Assembly: GCF_021246465.1 (NCBI RefSeq)
Contig: NZ_JAHRHK010000021.1
Span: forward strand, 1 to 49,928
DNA length: 49,928 nt
Reading direction: 5' to 3'
Source of the DNA: Nocardioides sp. R-C-SC26
Lineage (GTDB): Bacteria > Actinomycetota > Actinomycetes > Propionibacteriales > Nocardioidaceae
The notes under the pieces are model-generated. The model was not told the origin of the DNA and did not search any database. It saw only the letters and a program-made list of their open reading frames with translations. The translations under genes were made by a program, and so were the position numbers. Shown piece after piece: positions 1-8,191 of the stretch; position 1 is the first letter of the stretch, and every line of letters begins with the position of its first letter.

Positions 1-252
1 CGGCCGGGCCCCGCCCCCGCACGCCCCTGAGCACCTTCGACTCGGTCGCCGTGCCCCCGGCACGGCTCCCTCCTCGGCGGCACTCATGCACGCACCGGGA
101 CGACGCCCACCACGACAGCCCTATCCGCGCGACCTCTGAGAGATCGCCCGGGGCTGGGCGCCGCGGTGTGCGGCCGCGGGACCTGGGGAGGGAAGCGAGC
201 GGTCGAGGGCCGTGCCGGGCACAGTGATGCCGGTGTCCCGCACCCCCGATGA

Positions 253-465
253 GTGGCTCGTCGAGCTGGGCGGGATCGCACGCCGGCGTTGGCTGCCGAC
301 GCCGCGCGCCACAACCGGCTGACGGTCCATGGCTGGATCGTGCTGCGGTTCAGCGACGAGGCGGTGATGGGTGACCCGTCAGGCGTGGCCGCCACTCTCC
401 ACGAGGCGGTGGCCCTCGCCAACGTGCTGAAGGAAGTCACGCGATCTGGGTGCGCGCAGGCGTGA
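253..465 (+). pseudogene. DUF559-type C-terminal remnant
   Basis: This 70-codon open frame begins with GTG directly after an in-frame TGA. From about residue 17 it reads like the end of the DUF559 (very short patch repair endonuclease-like) domain found in actinobacterial AbiEi/DUF559 proteins: an Ala-Arg-His-Asn segment, then HGWIVLRFS, an acidic stretch, and a final helix. The usual N-terminal 200 or more residues are missing, so I read it as a decayed fragment rather than a working gene. No Shine-Dalgarno sequence is obvious. The assignment rests on the short motif only; a free-standing small hypothetical gene is the alternative. Confidence 0.45.
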
Positions 466-526
466 GTGCCTGGCTGAGAACGGACTCGCTTCAGCACTCG
501 GGTCGGTGCCCTCTGACATCCAACCC

Positions 527-1957
527 TCAGCCCACGCGGTAGGCCGACTCCAGGCGTTCGAGCTCCTCGCCGGAGTAGACCGCGATGCGCTGCAGGCTCG
601 GCAACGAGTCACGGCAGCCGGTGTAGCCGATGTTGAACTCGCCGTCGTAGCTCACGGCGGTGATGTTGAGGGCCTGGCCGTTGAACAGGAGGCTCACCGG
701 GTAGATCTCCTCCACCCGTGATCCGTCGATGTAGCGAGCCTCGCTCGGACCCGGCACGTTCGAGATCACCAGGTTCGACGCCGGTCGGCCGCGGCCGCCG
801 AGGCCGAGGATCGACTGGCCGAGGAACGGCGCCATCAGAGCGGCGGTGTAGGCATCCATCCCCGCCCGTCCGACGGCGGGCAGGCGGCTCTTCCCCAGCC
901 GGACCGACGCCTGGATGGCCTCCATCCGCTCGAGCGGATGGTCGACGTCGGTCCCGAGCGAGGCGTAGAGGAACGTGATGGCGTTGCCCACGCTGGCGCC
1001 CGACGTCGCGGGCCGCACCGACACCGGCACGTTGGCGGTCAGGGTCTCCGTCGGCAACGCGTCGTTCTCGGCGAGGTAGCGGCGCAACGCGCCGCCGCAG
1101 ATCGCCAGGAAGACGTCGTTGAGGCTGCCGTCCGCCGCCTGGGCCACGGCGCGGAGCCGGTCGACGGGGTAGTGCTGGGTCGCGAATCGGCGGGGTGTGT
1201 GGATCCGGCCGTTGAAGATCGTCTTCGGTGCGCGATAGGGCGCCGCCTGGTCGCACTCGCGCCGTCCGGTCACGGTCTCCAGGTAGGTCCGTCCCAACGA
1301 CGACGCGACGGCGTTCGCCCCGGCCACGGCGCCCGCAGCCTTGGTGACCAGCGGCGTCGCGGGCACCCGCGCCGGCTCGACCGCGCGCGAGGCGCGCACG
1401 ATGCCGGACTGGTCGGGGCCGCGCGTGCCGATCGCCCAGGGCGGCAGCATCCCGCGGGCGCCGGGGTCGGCCGACATGGTGCGCCGCAGCAGCCGGACGC
1501 CGCCCACGCCGTCGACCTGGGAGTGGTGCGCCTTGAAGTACAGCGACCAGCGGTCCTCCTCGAGGCCCTCGATCACGTGGCACTCCCACAGCGGGTAGCG
1601 GCGATCCATCTTCGCCGAGTGCAGCCGCGAGATGAGGACGCCGAGCTCTCGCTGGGAGCCCGGCGCGGGGAGCGCGGAGTGCCGGAGGTGGTAGTCGAGG
1701 TCGATCTCCTCGTCGGGCACCTCGACCCAGCTCGGCACCGGGCCGCGCTTGAAGAGGAAGTTGAACGGCGGGGCGAATCGTCGCTCCTCGCGCCACCGCG
1801 CGACCAGGTCGGCGACGAAGGTCGGCTGGTCGGCCGGCACCCGGAAGTTGGCCAGCATCCCGACGTGCATCGGTGTGCGATGCGACTCGGCGAAGAGCCA
1901 GGCGGAGTCGTTGACGGCGAGCAGCTTGCGGGGCACGGGACCCACCGTAGTGGGCAT
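527..1957 (-). CDS. WS/DGAT family wax ester synthase / diacylglycerol acyltransferase
   Basis: The 476-residue product carries the hallmark HHxxxDG acyltransferase motif (HHSQVDG, residues 144-150). The conserved second half includes NDVFLAICGGALRRYL, a VPVSVRP block and a NVPGP motif near the end. The family transfers acyl groups from acyl-CoA to long-chain alcohols or diacylglycerol to make wax esters or triacylglycerol, at the membrane or lipid-droplet surface. Length is normal for bacterial WS/DGAT (about 450-500). The ATG start gives the usual N-terminal ndsaWLFAEshrtPMHVG block. It stands alone, divergent from the MoxR-type ATPase gene. The precise acceptor alcohol cannot be told from sequence. 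Confidence 0.93.
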   Translation of the reverse strand: MPTTVGPVPRKLLAVNDSAWLFAESHRTPMHVGMLANFRVPADQPTFVADLVARWREERRFAPPFNFLFKRGPVPSWVEVPDEEIDLDYHLRHSALPAPGSQRELGVLISRLHSAKMDRRYPLWECHVIEGLEEDRWSLYFKAHHSQVDGVGGVRLLRRTMSADPGARGMLPPWAIGTRGPDQSGIVRASRAVEPARVPATPLVTKAAGAVAGANAVASSLGRTYLETVTGRRECDQAAPYRAPKTIFNGRIHTPRRFATQHYPVDRLRAVAQAADGSLNDVFLAICGGALRRYLAENDALPTETLTANVPVSVRPATSGASVGNAITFLYASLGTDVDHPLERMEAIQASVRLGKSRLPAVGRAGMDAYTAALMAPFLGQSILGLGGRGRPASNLVISNVPGPSEARYIDGSRVEEIYPVSLLFNGQALNITAVSYDGEFNIGYTGCRDSLPSLQRIAVYSGEELERLESAYRVG

Positions 1958-2052
1958 GTGGCCCAGGTCACTTGGCCTGCCCGCAGAGCGCGGCCGCGCG
2001 GACGGCGTGGTCCTCCACGGCCGATAGTTGCGCCGCGTGGTTGGGTTGAGTC

Positions 2053-3447
2053 ATGGATCGCCCCCCTGCCGACGCCGCCACCACGCTCGGCGAGCTCCGC
2101 GCCTCAGGCCACGTTCACAAGACCCTGCGCGCCGAACTGCGCGACAACCTCCTCGCTCGCCTCGCGGCCGGCGAGGATCCCTGGCCCGGTCTGCACGGAT
2201 TCGAGAACACCGTCGTGCCGCAGGTCGAACGAGCGCTGATCGCCGGGCACGACATCGTGCTGCTCGGCGAGCGCGGCCAGGGCAAGACCCGACTGCTCCG
2301 CACCATGATCGGGCTGTTGGACGAGTGGACGCCGGTCATCGCCGGCTCCGAGCTGGGCGAGCACCCGTTCGAGCCGATCACCGTGGACTCCCGACGTCGC
2401 GCCGCCGAGCTCGGCGACGCTCTTCCGGTGGCCTGGCGGCACCGATCGGAGCGGTACTCCGAGAAGCTCGCCACCCCCGACACCTCGGTCGCCGACCTGA
2501 TCGGCGACGTCGATCCGATGAAGGTCGCCGAGGGCCGCTCGCTGGGTGATCCCGAGACCATCCACTTCGGCCTGATCCCGCGCAGCCACCGCGGCATCGT
2601 CGCCATCAACGAGCTGCCCGACCTCGCCGAGCGCATCCAGGTCGCGATGCTCAACGTGATGGAGGAGCGCGACATCCAGATCCGCGGCTACGTGCTGCGG
2701 CTGCCGCTCGACGTCCTCGTCGTGGCGAGCGCGAACCCCGAGGACTACACCAACCGCGGCCGCATCATCACCCCGCTGAAGGACCGTTTCGGTGCCGAGA
2801 TCCGGACCCACTACCCGACCGAGCTCGACGCCGAGATCGCGGTGATCCGCCAGGAGTCCGAGCTCGTCGCCGACGTGCCCGACTACCTTGTCGAGGTGCT
2901 GGCGCGCTTCACACGCGCGCTGCGCGAGTCCAGCTCGGTCGACCAGCGCTCGGGTGTCTCGGCCCGCTTCGCGATCGCGGGCGCCGAGACGATCGCCGCC
3001 GCCGCCCTGCACCGGGCCACGCGCCAGGGCGAGCAGGTCGCCGTCGCCCGCGTCGTCGACCTGGAGACCGCGGTCGACGTGCTCGGCGGCAAGATCGAGT
3101 TCGAGACCGGGGAGGAGGGGCGGGAGACCGAGGTCCTCACCCACCTCCTCCGCACCGCGACCGCCGAGACCTGTCGCGCGCACCTGCGCGGCATCGACTT
3201 CGCGTTGCTCGTGGAGGCCATCGAGTCCGGAGCGATGGTCACGACCGGCGAGCAGGTCACCGCCCGCGACTTCCTGGCCGGGCTCCCGGTGCTGGGGGAG
3301 TCCGCGCTCTACGACGAGATCTGCGAGCGACTCGGCGGCACCGACGACGGGTCGCGGGCCGGGGCGATCGAGCTCGCGCTCGAGGGGCTCTACCTGGCCC
3401 GCAAGATCGGCAAGGACGTCGTCGGCGCGGAGACGGTTTATGGCTGA
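2053..3447 (+). CDS. MoxR/magnesium-chelatase-type AAA+ ATPase
   Basis: The 464-residue protein has a Walker A motif GERGQGKT (residues 72-79) and a Walker B-like segment IVAINELPD (about 182-190), in which the first acidic residue is Asn. A sensor region VVASANPEDYTNRGRII follows. This matches the AAA+ ATPases related to magnesium chelatase subunit I that act with VWA-domain partners to remodel or load metal into target proteins. The partner is encoded two genes downstream (3939-5975), so the two probably form one machine in the cytoplasm. The stop codon overlaps the start of the GNAT gene by 8 bp. A GATAGT hexamer at 2023-2028 is a possible -10 box. The substrate is unknown. Confidence 0.92.
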   Translation: MDRPPADAATTLGELRASGHVHKTLRAELRDNLLARLAAGEDPWPGLHGFENTVVPQVERALIAGHDIVLLGERGQGKTRLLRTMIGLLDEWTPVIAGSELGEHPFEPITVDSRRRAAELGDALPVAWRHRSERYSEKLATPDTSVADLIGDVDPMKVAEGRSLGDPETIHFGLIPRSHRGIVAINELPDLAERIQVAMLNVMEERDIQIRGYVLRLPLDVLVVASANPEDYTNRGRIITPLKDRFGAEIRTHYPTELDAEIAVIRQESELVADVPDYLVEVLARFTRALRESSSVDQRSGVSARFAIAGAETIAAAALHRATRQGEQVAVARVVDLETAVDVLGGKIEFETGEEGRETEVLTHLLRTATAETCRAHLRGIDFALLVEAIESGAMVTTGEQVTARDFLAGLPVLGESALYDEICERLGGTDDGSRAGAIELALEGLYLARKIGKDVVGAETVYG

Positions 3448-3904
3448 CCTGCGGTCCGCGACGCCGGACGACGTGGTCGGGCTCCGGAGCCTCGGCGAGG
3501 CGGTGCTGCCTGCGACGTACGACCCGATCGACCCCGCGCTGTCGGCGTTGATCCTCGACGAGTGGTGGGCGGTTGACCGGCTCGCTGAGCAGGTCGAGCG
3601 GCTCCCGCACGTGGTCGCCGAGGCCGGCGGCGAGATCGTCGGGATGGCGAACCTCGGGCGCCGCGGCGACCGCGAGGTGATGTGGAAGCTCTACGTGCAC
3701 CCGCAGCACCAGGGCTCCGGCCTCGGCGCCCGCCTGCTCGCCGCGACCGAGGACCTCGTCGAGGGCGACGCGCTCTGGCTCGAGCACGTGGCCGGCAACG
3801 ACCAGGCGGCCGGCTTCTACGCCCGCCATGGCTTCGCCGAGGTCGAACGGGTCGCCAACCCGCCGTACCCCGACGACGTCTGGATGCGGAAGGCGCTTCG
3901 ATGA
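3440..3904 (+). CDS. GNAT family N-acetyltransferase
   Basis: The 154-residue protein has the GNAT acetyl-CoA-binding signature, with strand MWKLYVHPQHQGSGLGARLL (V/I-x-P-x-x-Q-G-x-G-x-G/A). Downstream come an LEHVAGNDQAAGFYARHGF helix and the strand typical of motif B. It should transfer an acetyl group from acetyl-CoA to an amine; the substrate is not predictable. The ATG at 3440 lies inside the last codons of the ATPase gene, indicating translational coupling. Its position between a MoxR ATPase and its VWA partner is unusual. A 24-bp tandem duplication covers its stop codon. Confidence 0.9.
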   Translation: MADLRSATPDDVVGLRSLGEAVLPATYDPIDPALSALILDEWWAVDRLAEQVERLPHVVAEAGGEIVGMANLGRRGDREVMWKLYVHPQHQGSGLGARLLAATEDLVEGDALWLEHVAGNDQAAGFYARHGFAEVERVANPPYPDDVWMRKALR

Positions 3905-3937
3905 GGTGGGGCAAAGGCGCTTCGATGAGGTGGGGCA
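3890..3937 (+). repeat. 24-bp perfect tandem duplication at a gene junction
   Basis: Two identical 24-bp units, 3890-3913 and 3914-3937, lie head to tail. Each holds the final GNAT codons with the TGA stop and a GAGGTGGGG Shine-Dalgarno-like block. Only the second copy's block is correctly spaced for the VWA gene start at 3939. Confidence 0.95.
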
Positions 3938-3938
3938 G

Positions 3939-5975
3939 ATGAAGGACCGCACCCGGTTCAAGAGGTACGACGGCGGCGATCCGCTGGCGCCACCCGTCGA
4001 TCTCGCCGAGGCGCTCGAGGCCATCGGCGAGGACGTGATGGCCGGGTACAGCCCGGAGCGGGCCATGCGGGAGTTCCTCCGCCGCGGCCCTTCGACGGGC
4101 TCAGGAACCGGCAAGGGTCTCGACGATCTGGCGCGTCAGGTCGCGCAGCGGCGCCGGGAACTGCTGGATCGGCACAACCTCGACGGCACCCTGGCGGAGA
4201 TCCGCGAGCTGCTCGACCGCGCCGTGCTGGAGGAGCGCAAGCAGCTCGCCCGAGACGCGATGATGGACGACGCCGACCGCGCCTTCCGCGAGATGCAGCT
4301 GGAGAACCTCTCGCCCAACACCGCCGCGGCCGTCACCGAGCTGGGCGACTACGACTGGCAGAGCCCGGAGGCGCGCCGCGATTTCGAGCAGATCAAGGAC
4401 CTCCTGGGGCGTGAGCTGCTCGACCAGCGGTTCGCGGGGATGAAGCAGGCGCTGGAGAACGCCAGCGACGCCGACCGCGCCGCCGTCCAGAAGATGGTGA
4501 GCGACCTCAACGACCTCGTGGAGAAGCACGCCCGCGGCGAGGACACCGACGAGGACTTCGAGCGGTTCATGGCCGAGCACGGCCAGCACTTCCCCGAGAA
4601 CCCGCGCAACGTCGAGGAGCTGCTCGACACGCTGGCTCAGCGCTCGGCCGCCGCTCAACGGATGTTGAACTCGATGAGCCCCGAGCAGCGCCAGCAGCTG
4701 ATGGAGCTCTCGGCGCAGGCGTTCGGGTCGCCGGAGCTGATGGACTCCTTGGCCCGGCTCGATTCCAACCTGCAGGCGTTGCGGCCGGGGGAGGACTGGA
4801 GTGGATCGGAGAGCTTCGGCGGCGGGCAGGGGCTCGGCCTCGGCGACGGTACCGGCGTCCTGCAGGACCTCGCCGACCTCGACGCGCTCTCCGACCAGCT
4901 CTCCCAGGGCTACGGCGGCGCGCGACTGGACGACGTCGACCTCGACAAGCTGGCTCGTCAGCTCGGCGACCAGGCCGCCGTGGACGCCCGCACGTTGCAG
5001 CAGCTCGAGCAGGCACTGCGCAACGGCGGCACGCTGCGCCGTGGGTCGGACGGTCAGCTCAAGCTGACCCCGAAGGCCATGCGGCAGTTGGGCAAGGCGC
5101 TGCTGCGCGACGTCGCGGACAAGATGAGCGGACGTCAGGGCCAGCGCGACATGGACAAGGCCGGGGCGGCCGGCGAACGCTCGGGTGCGACCCGCGGCTG
5201 GGCCTTCGGCGACACCGAGCCGTGGGACATCGGCCGGACGACGCTCAACGGCGTCCTACGCCGGGCCGCGGACCCGAGCGACACGCGTCGCATCGCCATC
5301 GACGACGTCGAGGTGCAGGAGACCGAGGCCCGCACCCAGGCGTGCGTGGCTCTGCTGGTCGACACCTCGTTCTCGATGGCGATGGACGGTCGGTGGGTGC
5401 CGATGAAGCGCACCGCACTGGCGCTGCACACGCTGATCCGCAGTCGTTTCCGCGGCGACCACCTGCAGCTGATCACCTTCGGGCGTCACGCCGAGGTGAT
5501 GGACATCGAGCAGCTCACCGCCCTCGACTCGCGGTGGGACAAGGGCACGAACCTGCACCACGGCCTGCTGCTGGCCAACCGGCACTTCCGCAAGCACCCG
5601 AACTCCCAGCCCGTGCTGCTGATCGTCACCGACGGCGAGCCGACCTCGCACCTGGAGCCCGACGGCGAGGTCTTCTTCTCCTATCCGCCGCACCCGCTGA
5701 CCATCGCCTACGCCGTGCGCGAGCTCGACAACGCGCGGCGTCTCGGCGCCCAGACGACGTTCTTCCGCCTGGGTGAGGACCCTGGCCTGGAGCGCTTCAT
5801 CGGGTCGATGGCCCAGCGCGTCGACGGCACCGTTGTCAGCCCCGAGTTGGACGACCTCGGCGCTGCCGTCGTGGGCTCCTACCTGGGCAGCCGGGACGCC
5901 GGCCGCCCCGGCGGCTTCGGTTACCGCGGCGCCTACGGAGACATGTTCGGCGGTCGGGGGTTCTGGGCGGGCTGA
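3939..5975 (+). CDS. VWA domain protein, partner of the MoxR-type ATPase
   Basis: The 678-residue protein has a long charged helical N-terminal half (about 1-440) rich in Leu, Glu, Asp, Arg and Gln. A von Willebrand factor A domain follows, with the MIDAS metal motif DTSFSM (near residue 475), a Thr in the WDKGTNLHHGL loop and the TDGEPTSH segment. This resembles CoxE/BchD-like proteins that pair with MoxR-type AAA+ ATPases. The start at 3939 is preceded by GAGGTGGGG; open sequence extends upstream to 3828 but overlaps the GNAT gene. The C-terminus is Gly/Arg-rich and ends GGRGFWAG. A short dispersed-repeat sequence is embedded at 4086-4105. Confidence 0.92.
   Translation: MKDRTRFKRYDGGDPLAPPVDLAEALEAIGEDVMAGYSPERAMREFLRRGPSTGSGTGKGLDDLARQVAQRRRELLDRHNLDGTLAEIRELLDRAVLEERKQLARDAMMDDADRAFREMQLENLSPNTAAAVTELGDYDWQSPEARRDFEQIKDLLGRELLDQRFAGMKQALENASDADRAAVQKMVSDLNDLVEKHARGEDTDEDFERFMAEHGQHFPENPRNVEELLDTLAQRSAAAQRMLNSMSPEQRQQLMELSAQAFGSPELMDSLARLDSNLQALRPGEDWSGSESFGGGQGLGLGDGTGVLQDLADLDALSDQLSQGYGGARLDDVDLDKLARQLGDQAAVDARTLQQLEQALRNGGTLRRGSDGQLKLTPKAMRQLGKALLRDVADKMSGRQGQRDMDKAGAAGERSGATRGWAFGDTEPWDIGRTTLNGVLRRAADPSDTRRIAIDDVEVQETEARTQACVALLVDTSFSMAMDGRWVPMKRTALALHTLIRSRFRGDHLQLITFGRHAEVMDIEQLTALDSRWDKGTNLHHGLLLANRHFRKHPNSQPVLLIVTDGEPTSHLEPDGEVFFSYPPHPLTIAYAVRELDNARRLGAQTTFFRLGEDPGLERFIGSMAQRVDGTVVSPELDDLGAAVVGSYLGSRDAGRPGGFGYRGAYGDMFGGRGFWAG
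4086..4105 (+). repeat. Dispersed-repeat-like segment inside the VWA gene
   Basis: The stretch contains CTTCGACGGGCTCAGG, close to the TTCGACaGGCTCAGG element scattered through many high-GC genomes. It is read in frame and adds a Ser/Gly/Thr-rich stretch (PSTGSGTG) between two helical segments. Confidence 0.5.
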
Positions 5976-6019
5976 CGCCTGCCCGTCCGCTTCGGAGGAG
6001 GGGGCGACGCGGCGCCCGG

Positions 6020-6025
6020 TAGCGT
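6020..6025 (+). promoter_or_regulatory. -10 box TAGCGT, probable leaderless start of the TauE gene
   Basis: TAGCGT lies 8 nt before the ATG at 6034, and no Shine-Dalgarno sequence lies between them. That spacing places transcription start at or next to the ATG. Confidence 0.55.
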
Positions 6026-6033
6026 GCCCGGCG

Positions 6034-6816
6034 ATGTCCGAACCCACCACGACCGTCCTCGTGCTGTTGGCGCTGGCGGCCCTGCTGGCGGGGTTCGTGG
6101 ACGCCGTCGTCGGCGGAGGAGGGCTGATCCAGCTCCCCGCCCTGCTGCTGGGGCTGCCGCATGCCGCGCCGGTCGAGGTGCTGGCCACCAACAAACTCGC
6201 CTCGTTCTGCGGGACGACGGTCAGCTCGGCCACCTACTACCGCCGCGTGCGGCCCGACCCACGCACGTTCGGCCCGCTCATGCTCGCGGCGTTCATCGGA
6301 TCGGCATGCGGGGCTGCGGTGGCGAGCCGGATACCCGCGGAGGCCTTCGACCCGATCGTGCTGGCTGCGTTGCTGATCGTCGGCGCCTACGTCGTGCGCT
6401 CGCCGTCCCTGGGTGGGGTCACGACGCTGCGGTTCGCCGGACGGCGACACACCGCCGCCGCGTTGGTCGCGGGTCTGGTGATCGGGGCCTACGACGGGAT
6501 GCTCGGGCCGGGCACGGGCAGCTTCTTGGTGTTCGCACTCGTGGGCGTTCTCGGGTACTCGTTCCTGGAGGGCAGCGCCAAGGCACGGCTGGCGAACTGG
6601 GCCACGAACCTCGCTGCGCTCGCCGTCTTCGTGCCGCAGGGAGCGGTGCTGTGGCACGTCGGGCTCGTGATGGGTGCGGCGAACCTGGTCGGGGGCTACC
6701 TCGGAGCCCGGACGGCGGTCGCGCGCGGCTCGCGGTTCGTGCGGGTCCTGTTCCTGGTCGTGGTCGGAGCCTTCGTGGTGCGCATCGGTGGCGAGCTGGT
6801 CGGTCTGTGGGGATGA
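6034..6816 (+). CDS. TauE/SafE (TSUP) family membrane transporter
   Basis: The 260-residue protein is almost wholly hydrophobic, with about eight membrane segments. It has the two half-repeats of the TauE/SafE family: GFVDAVVGGGGLIQLPALL and NKLASFCGT in the first half, GAYDGMLGPGTGSFLVFAL and NWATNLAAL in the second. The family moves anions such as sulfite or organosulfonates across the inner membrane. The substrate here is unknown. The stop overlaps the next start by 4 bp (ATGA), so it is translationally coupled to the YigZ gene. Confidence 0.92.
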   Translation: MSEPTTTVLVLLALAALLAGFVDAVVGGGGLIQLPALLLGLPHAAPVEVLATNKLASFCGTTVSSATYYRRVRPDPRTFGPLMLAAFIGSACGAAVASRIPAEAFDPIVLAALLIVGAYVVRSPSLGGVTTLRFAGRRHTAAALVAGLVIGAYDGMLGPGTGSFLVFALVGVLGYSFLEGSAKARLANWATNLAALAVFVPQGAVLWHVGLVMGAANLVGGYLGARTAVARGSRFVRVLFLVVVGAFVVRIGGELVGLWG

Positions 6817-7445
6817 GCGCGAGCCGCTACCTGGTGCCCGCGCGCGATGCCGAGGCGGAGATCGAGGTCAAGCGGTCTCGATTCCTCGCCACGTTGAAGC
6901 GCGTCACCGCCGAGGACGACGCCCGGGCGCTGGTCGCGCGACTGCGCAAGGAGCACGGGGACGCCCGCCACCACTGCTCGGCCTTCGTGATCGGCCCGCC
7001 GCCCCGATCCGTCGAACGCTCCCACGACGACGGCGAGCCCGCCGGCACGGCCGGAGCGCCGATGCTGGAGGTGCTGCGTGGCGCCGAGGTGAGCGACGTC
7101 GTCGTGGTCGTGACGCGCTGGTTCGGTGGGACGCTGCTCGGCGCCGGCGGGTTGGTGCGGGCCTACGGGGACGCCGTCCGCTCGGCGTTGGCCGAGGCCG
7201 GTACGACGCCGCGCGAACGCCTTCGCGAGTTCGAGGTGGCACTCGATCACGGGGTCGCGGGCCGGGTGGAATCCGAGCTGCGCCAGCGGGGCATCGCGGT
7301 GCTCGGGGCCGGTTACGGCACGCACACCGTGCTGCGACTGGCGATATCGCCGAGCGCGGAGGCCGCACTGCATGCCACGATCGCAGAACTGACGGCGGGC
7401 GCGTCCGCGGCGTCCTGCGTCGGAGAGAGGTGGGTGGAGACGTGA
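6813..7445 (+). CDS. YigZ/IMPACT family protein
   Basis: The 210-residue protein begins with the family block EIEVKRSRFLATL, then HHCSAFVIG, the DDGEPAGTAGAPMLEVLRG motif, and VVTRWFGGTLLGAGGLVRAYGDAV. These are diagnostic of the UPF0029/IMPACT N-terminal domain. The second half is the short ferredoxin-like C-terminal domain. The biochemical role of bacterial YigZ is not settled; eukaryotic IMPACT modulates GCN2 signalling. It is coupled by ATGA to TauE upstream and by an overlapping GTGA to the VOC gene downstream. Confidence 0.92.
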   Translation: MSASRYLVPARDAEAEIEVKRSRFLATLKRVTAEDDARALVARLRKEHGDARHHCSAFVIGPPPRSVERSHDDGEPAGTAGAPMLEVLRGAEVSDVVVVVTRWFGGTLLGAGGLVRAYGDAVRSALAEAGTTPRERLREFEVALDHGVAGRVESELRQRGIAVLGAGYGTHTVLRLAISPSAEAALHATIAELTAGASAASCVGERWVET

Positions 7446-8191
7446 ACGAGCCCTTCTGGATCAGCGCCTTCCTGGACTTCTCCGCCGACACCTTCGAGCC
7501 CGGTGTCGCCTTCTGGAGCGCCGTGAGCGGGTACGCGGTGTCACCGTCTCGTGGCGACGACGGCGAGTTCGCCACGCTCGTGCCGCCCGACGGCGACGAC
7601 TACCTCCGGGTCCAGAGGCTCGGTGAGGGCGCGACGCGTCTGCATGTCGACATCCATGTCGACCACCCACGGGTCGCCGCCGATGCCGCGCTCGCACTCG
7701 GGGCGACCGAGCCGGCGGGCGCCAACGACCACGGGCACGACTACGTCGTGCTGACCTCGCCTGCGGGCCTCACGCTCTGTTTCGTGAACCACCCCGGCAC
7801 CCGCCGGCCGCCGGTGGCGCGCTGGCCCGCGGGCGCCTCGCTCATCGACCAGGTCTGCCTCGACCTGCCGCCGTCGACCTTCGACGTCGAGGCATCGTTC
7901 TGGGCCGGGGTCACCGGGTGGCCGCTGACGCCGGCGTCGATGCCGGAGTTCACCCGACTGCACGGACCGCCGACCTTCCCGCTCCGGTTCCTCCTCCAGC
8001 GGCTCGGCGACGAGCGTCCGGCAGGCGCGCACCTCGACCTGGCGGTCTCCGACCGAAGTGCCGAGACCGCTCGGCATCTCACCCTGGGTGCCGACGTCGT
8101 GGCGGTGCACGAGCGGTGGACGGTGCTCCGCGACCCGGCAGGTTCGCTCTACTGCCTCACCGACCGCTCGCCGGCCGGGTCGTCAGGCTGA
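7442..8191 (+). CDS. VOC (glyoxalase/bleomycin-resistance-like) family protein
   Basis: The 249-residue protein consists of two VOC modules, about 1-125 and 135-245. Each has FWSAVSG/FWAGVTG after the first strand and ends in a strand such as DYVVLTSPAGLTLCFV or WTVLRDPAGSLYCLT. The family includes metal-dependent enzymes, dioxygenases and drug-binding proteins. The metal ligands are not fully conserved by eye, so no reaction is proposed. The GTG start overlaps the YigZ stop. Its own stop overlaps the convergent UbiB-family gene by 9 bp. Confidence 0.88.
   Translation: MNEPFWISAFLDFSADTFEPGVAFWSAVSGYAVSPSRGDDGEFATLVPPDGDDYLRVQRLGEGATRLHVDIHVDHPRVAADAALALGATEPAGANDHGHDYVVLTSPAGLTLCFVNHPGTRRPPVARWPAGASLIDQVCLDLPPSTFDVEASFWAGVTGWPLTPASMPEFTRLHGPPTFPLRFLLQRLGDERPAGAHLDLAVSDRSAETARHLTLGADVVAVHERWTVLRDPAGSLYCLTDRSPAGSSG

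Noticed and set aside
3828..3938. Upstream start for the VWA gene
   Set aside because: It would overlap the GNAT coding sequence and translate both copies of the tandem duplication; the ribosome binding site fits 3939.
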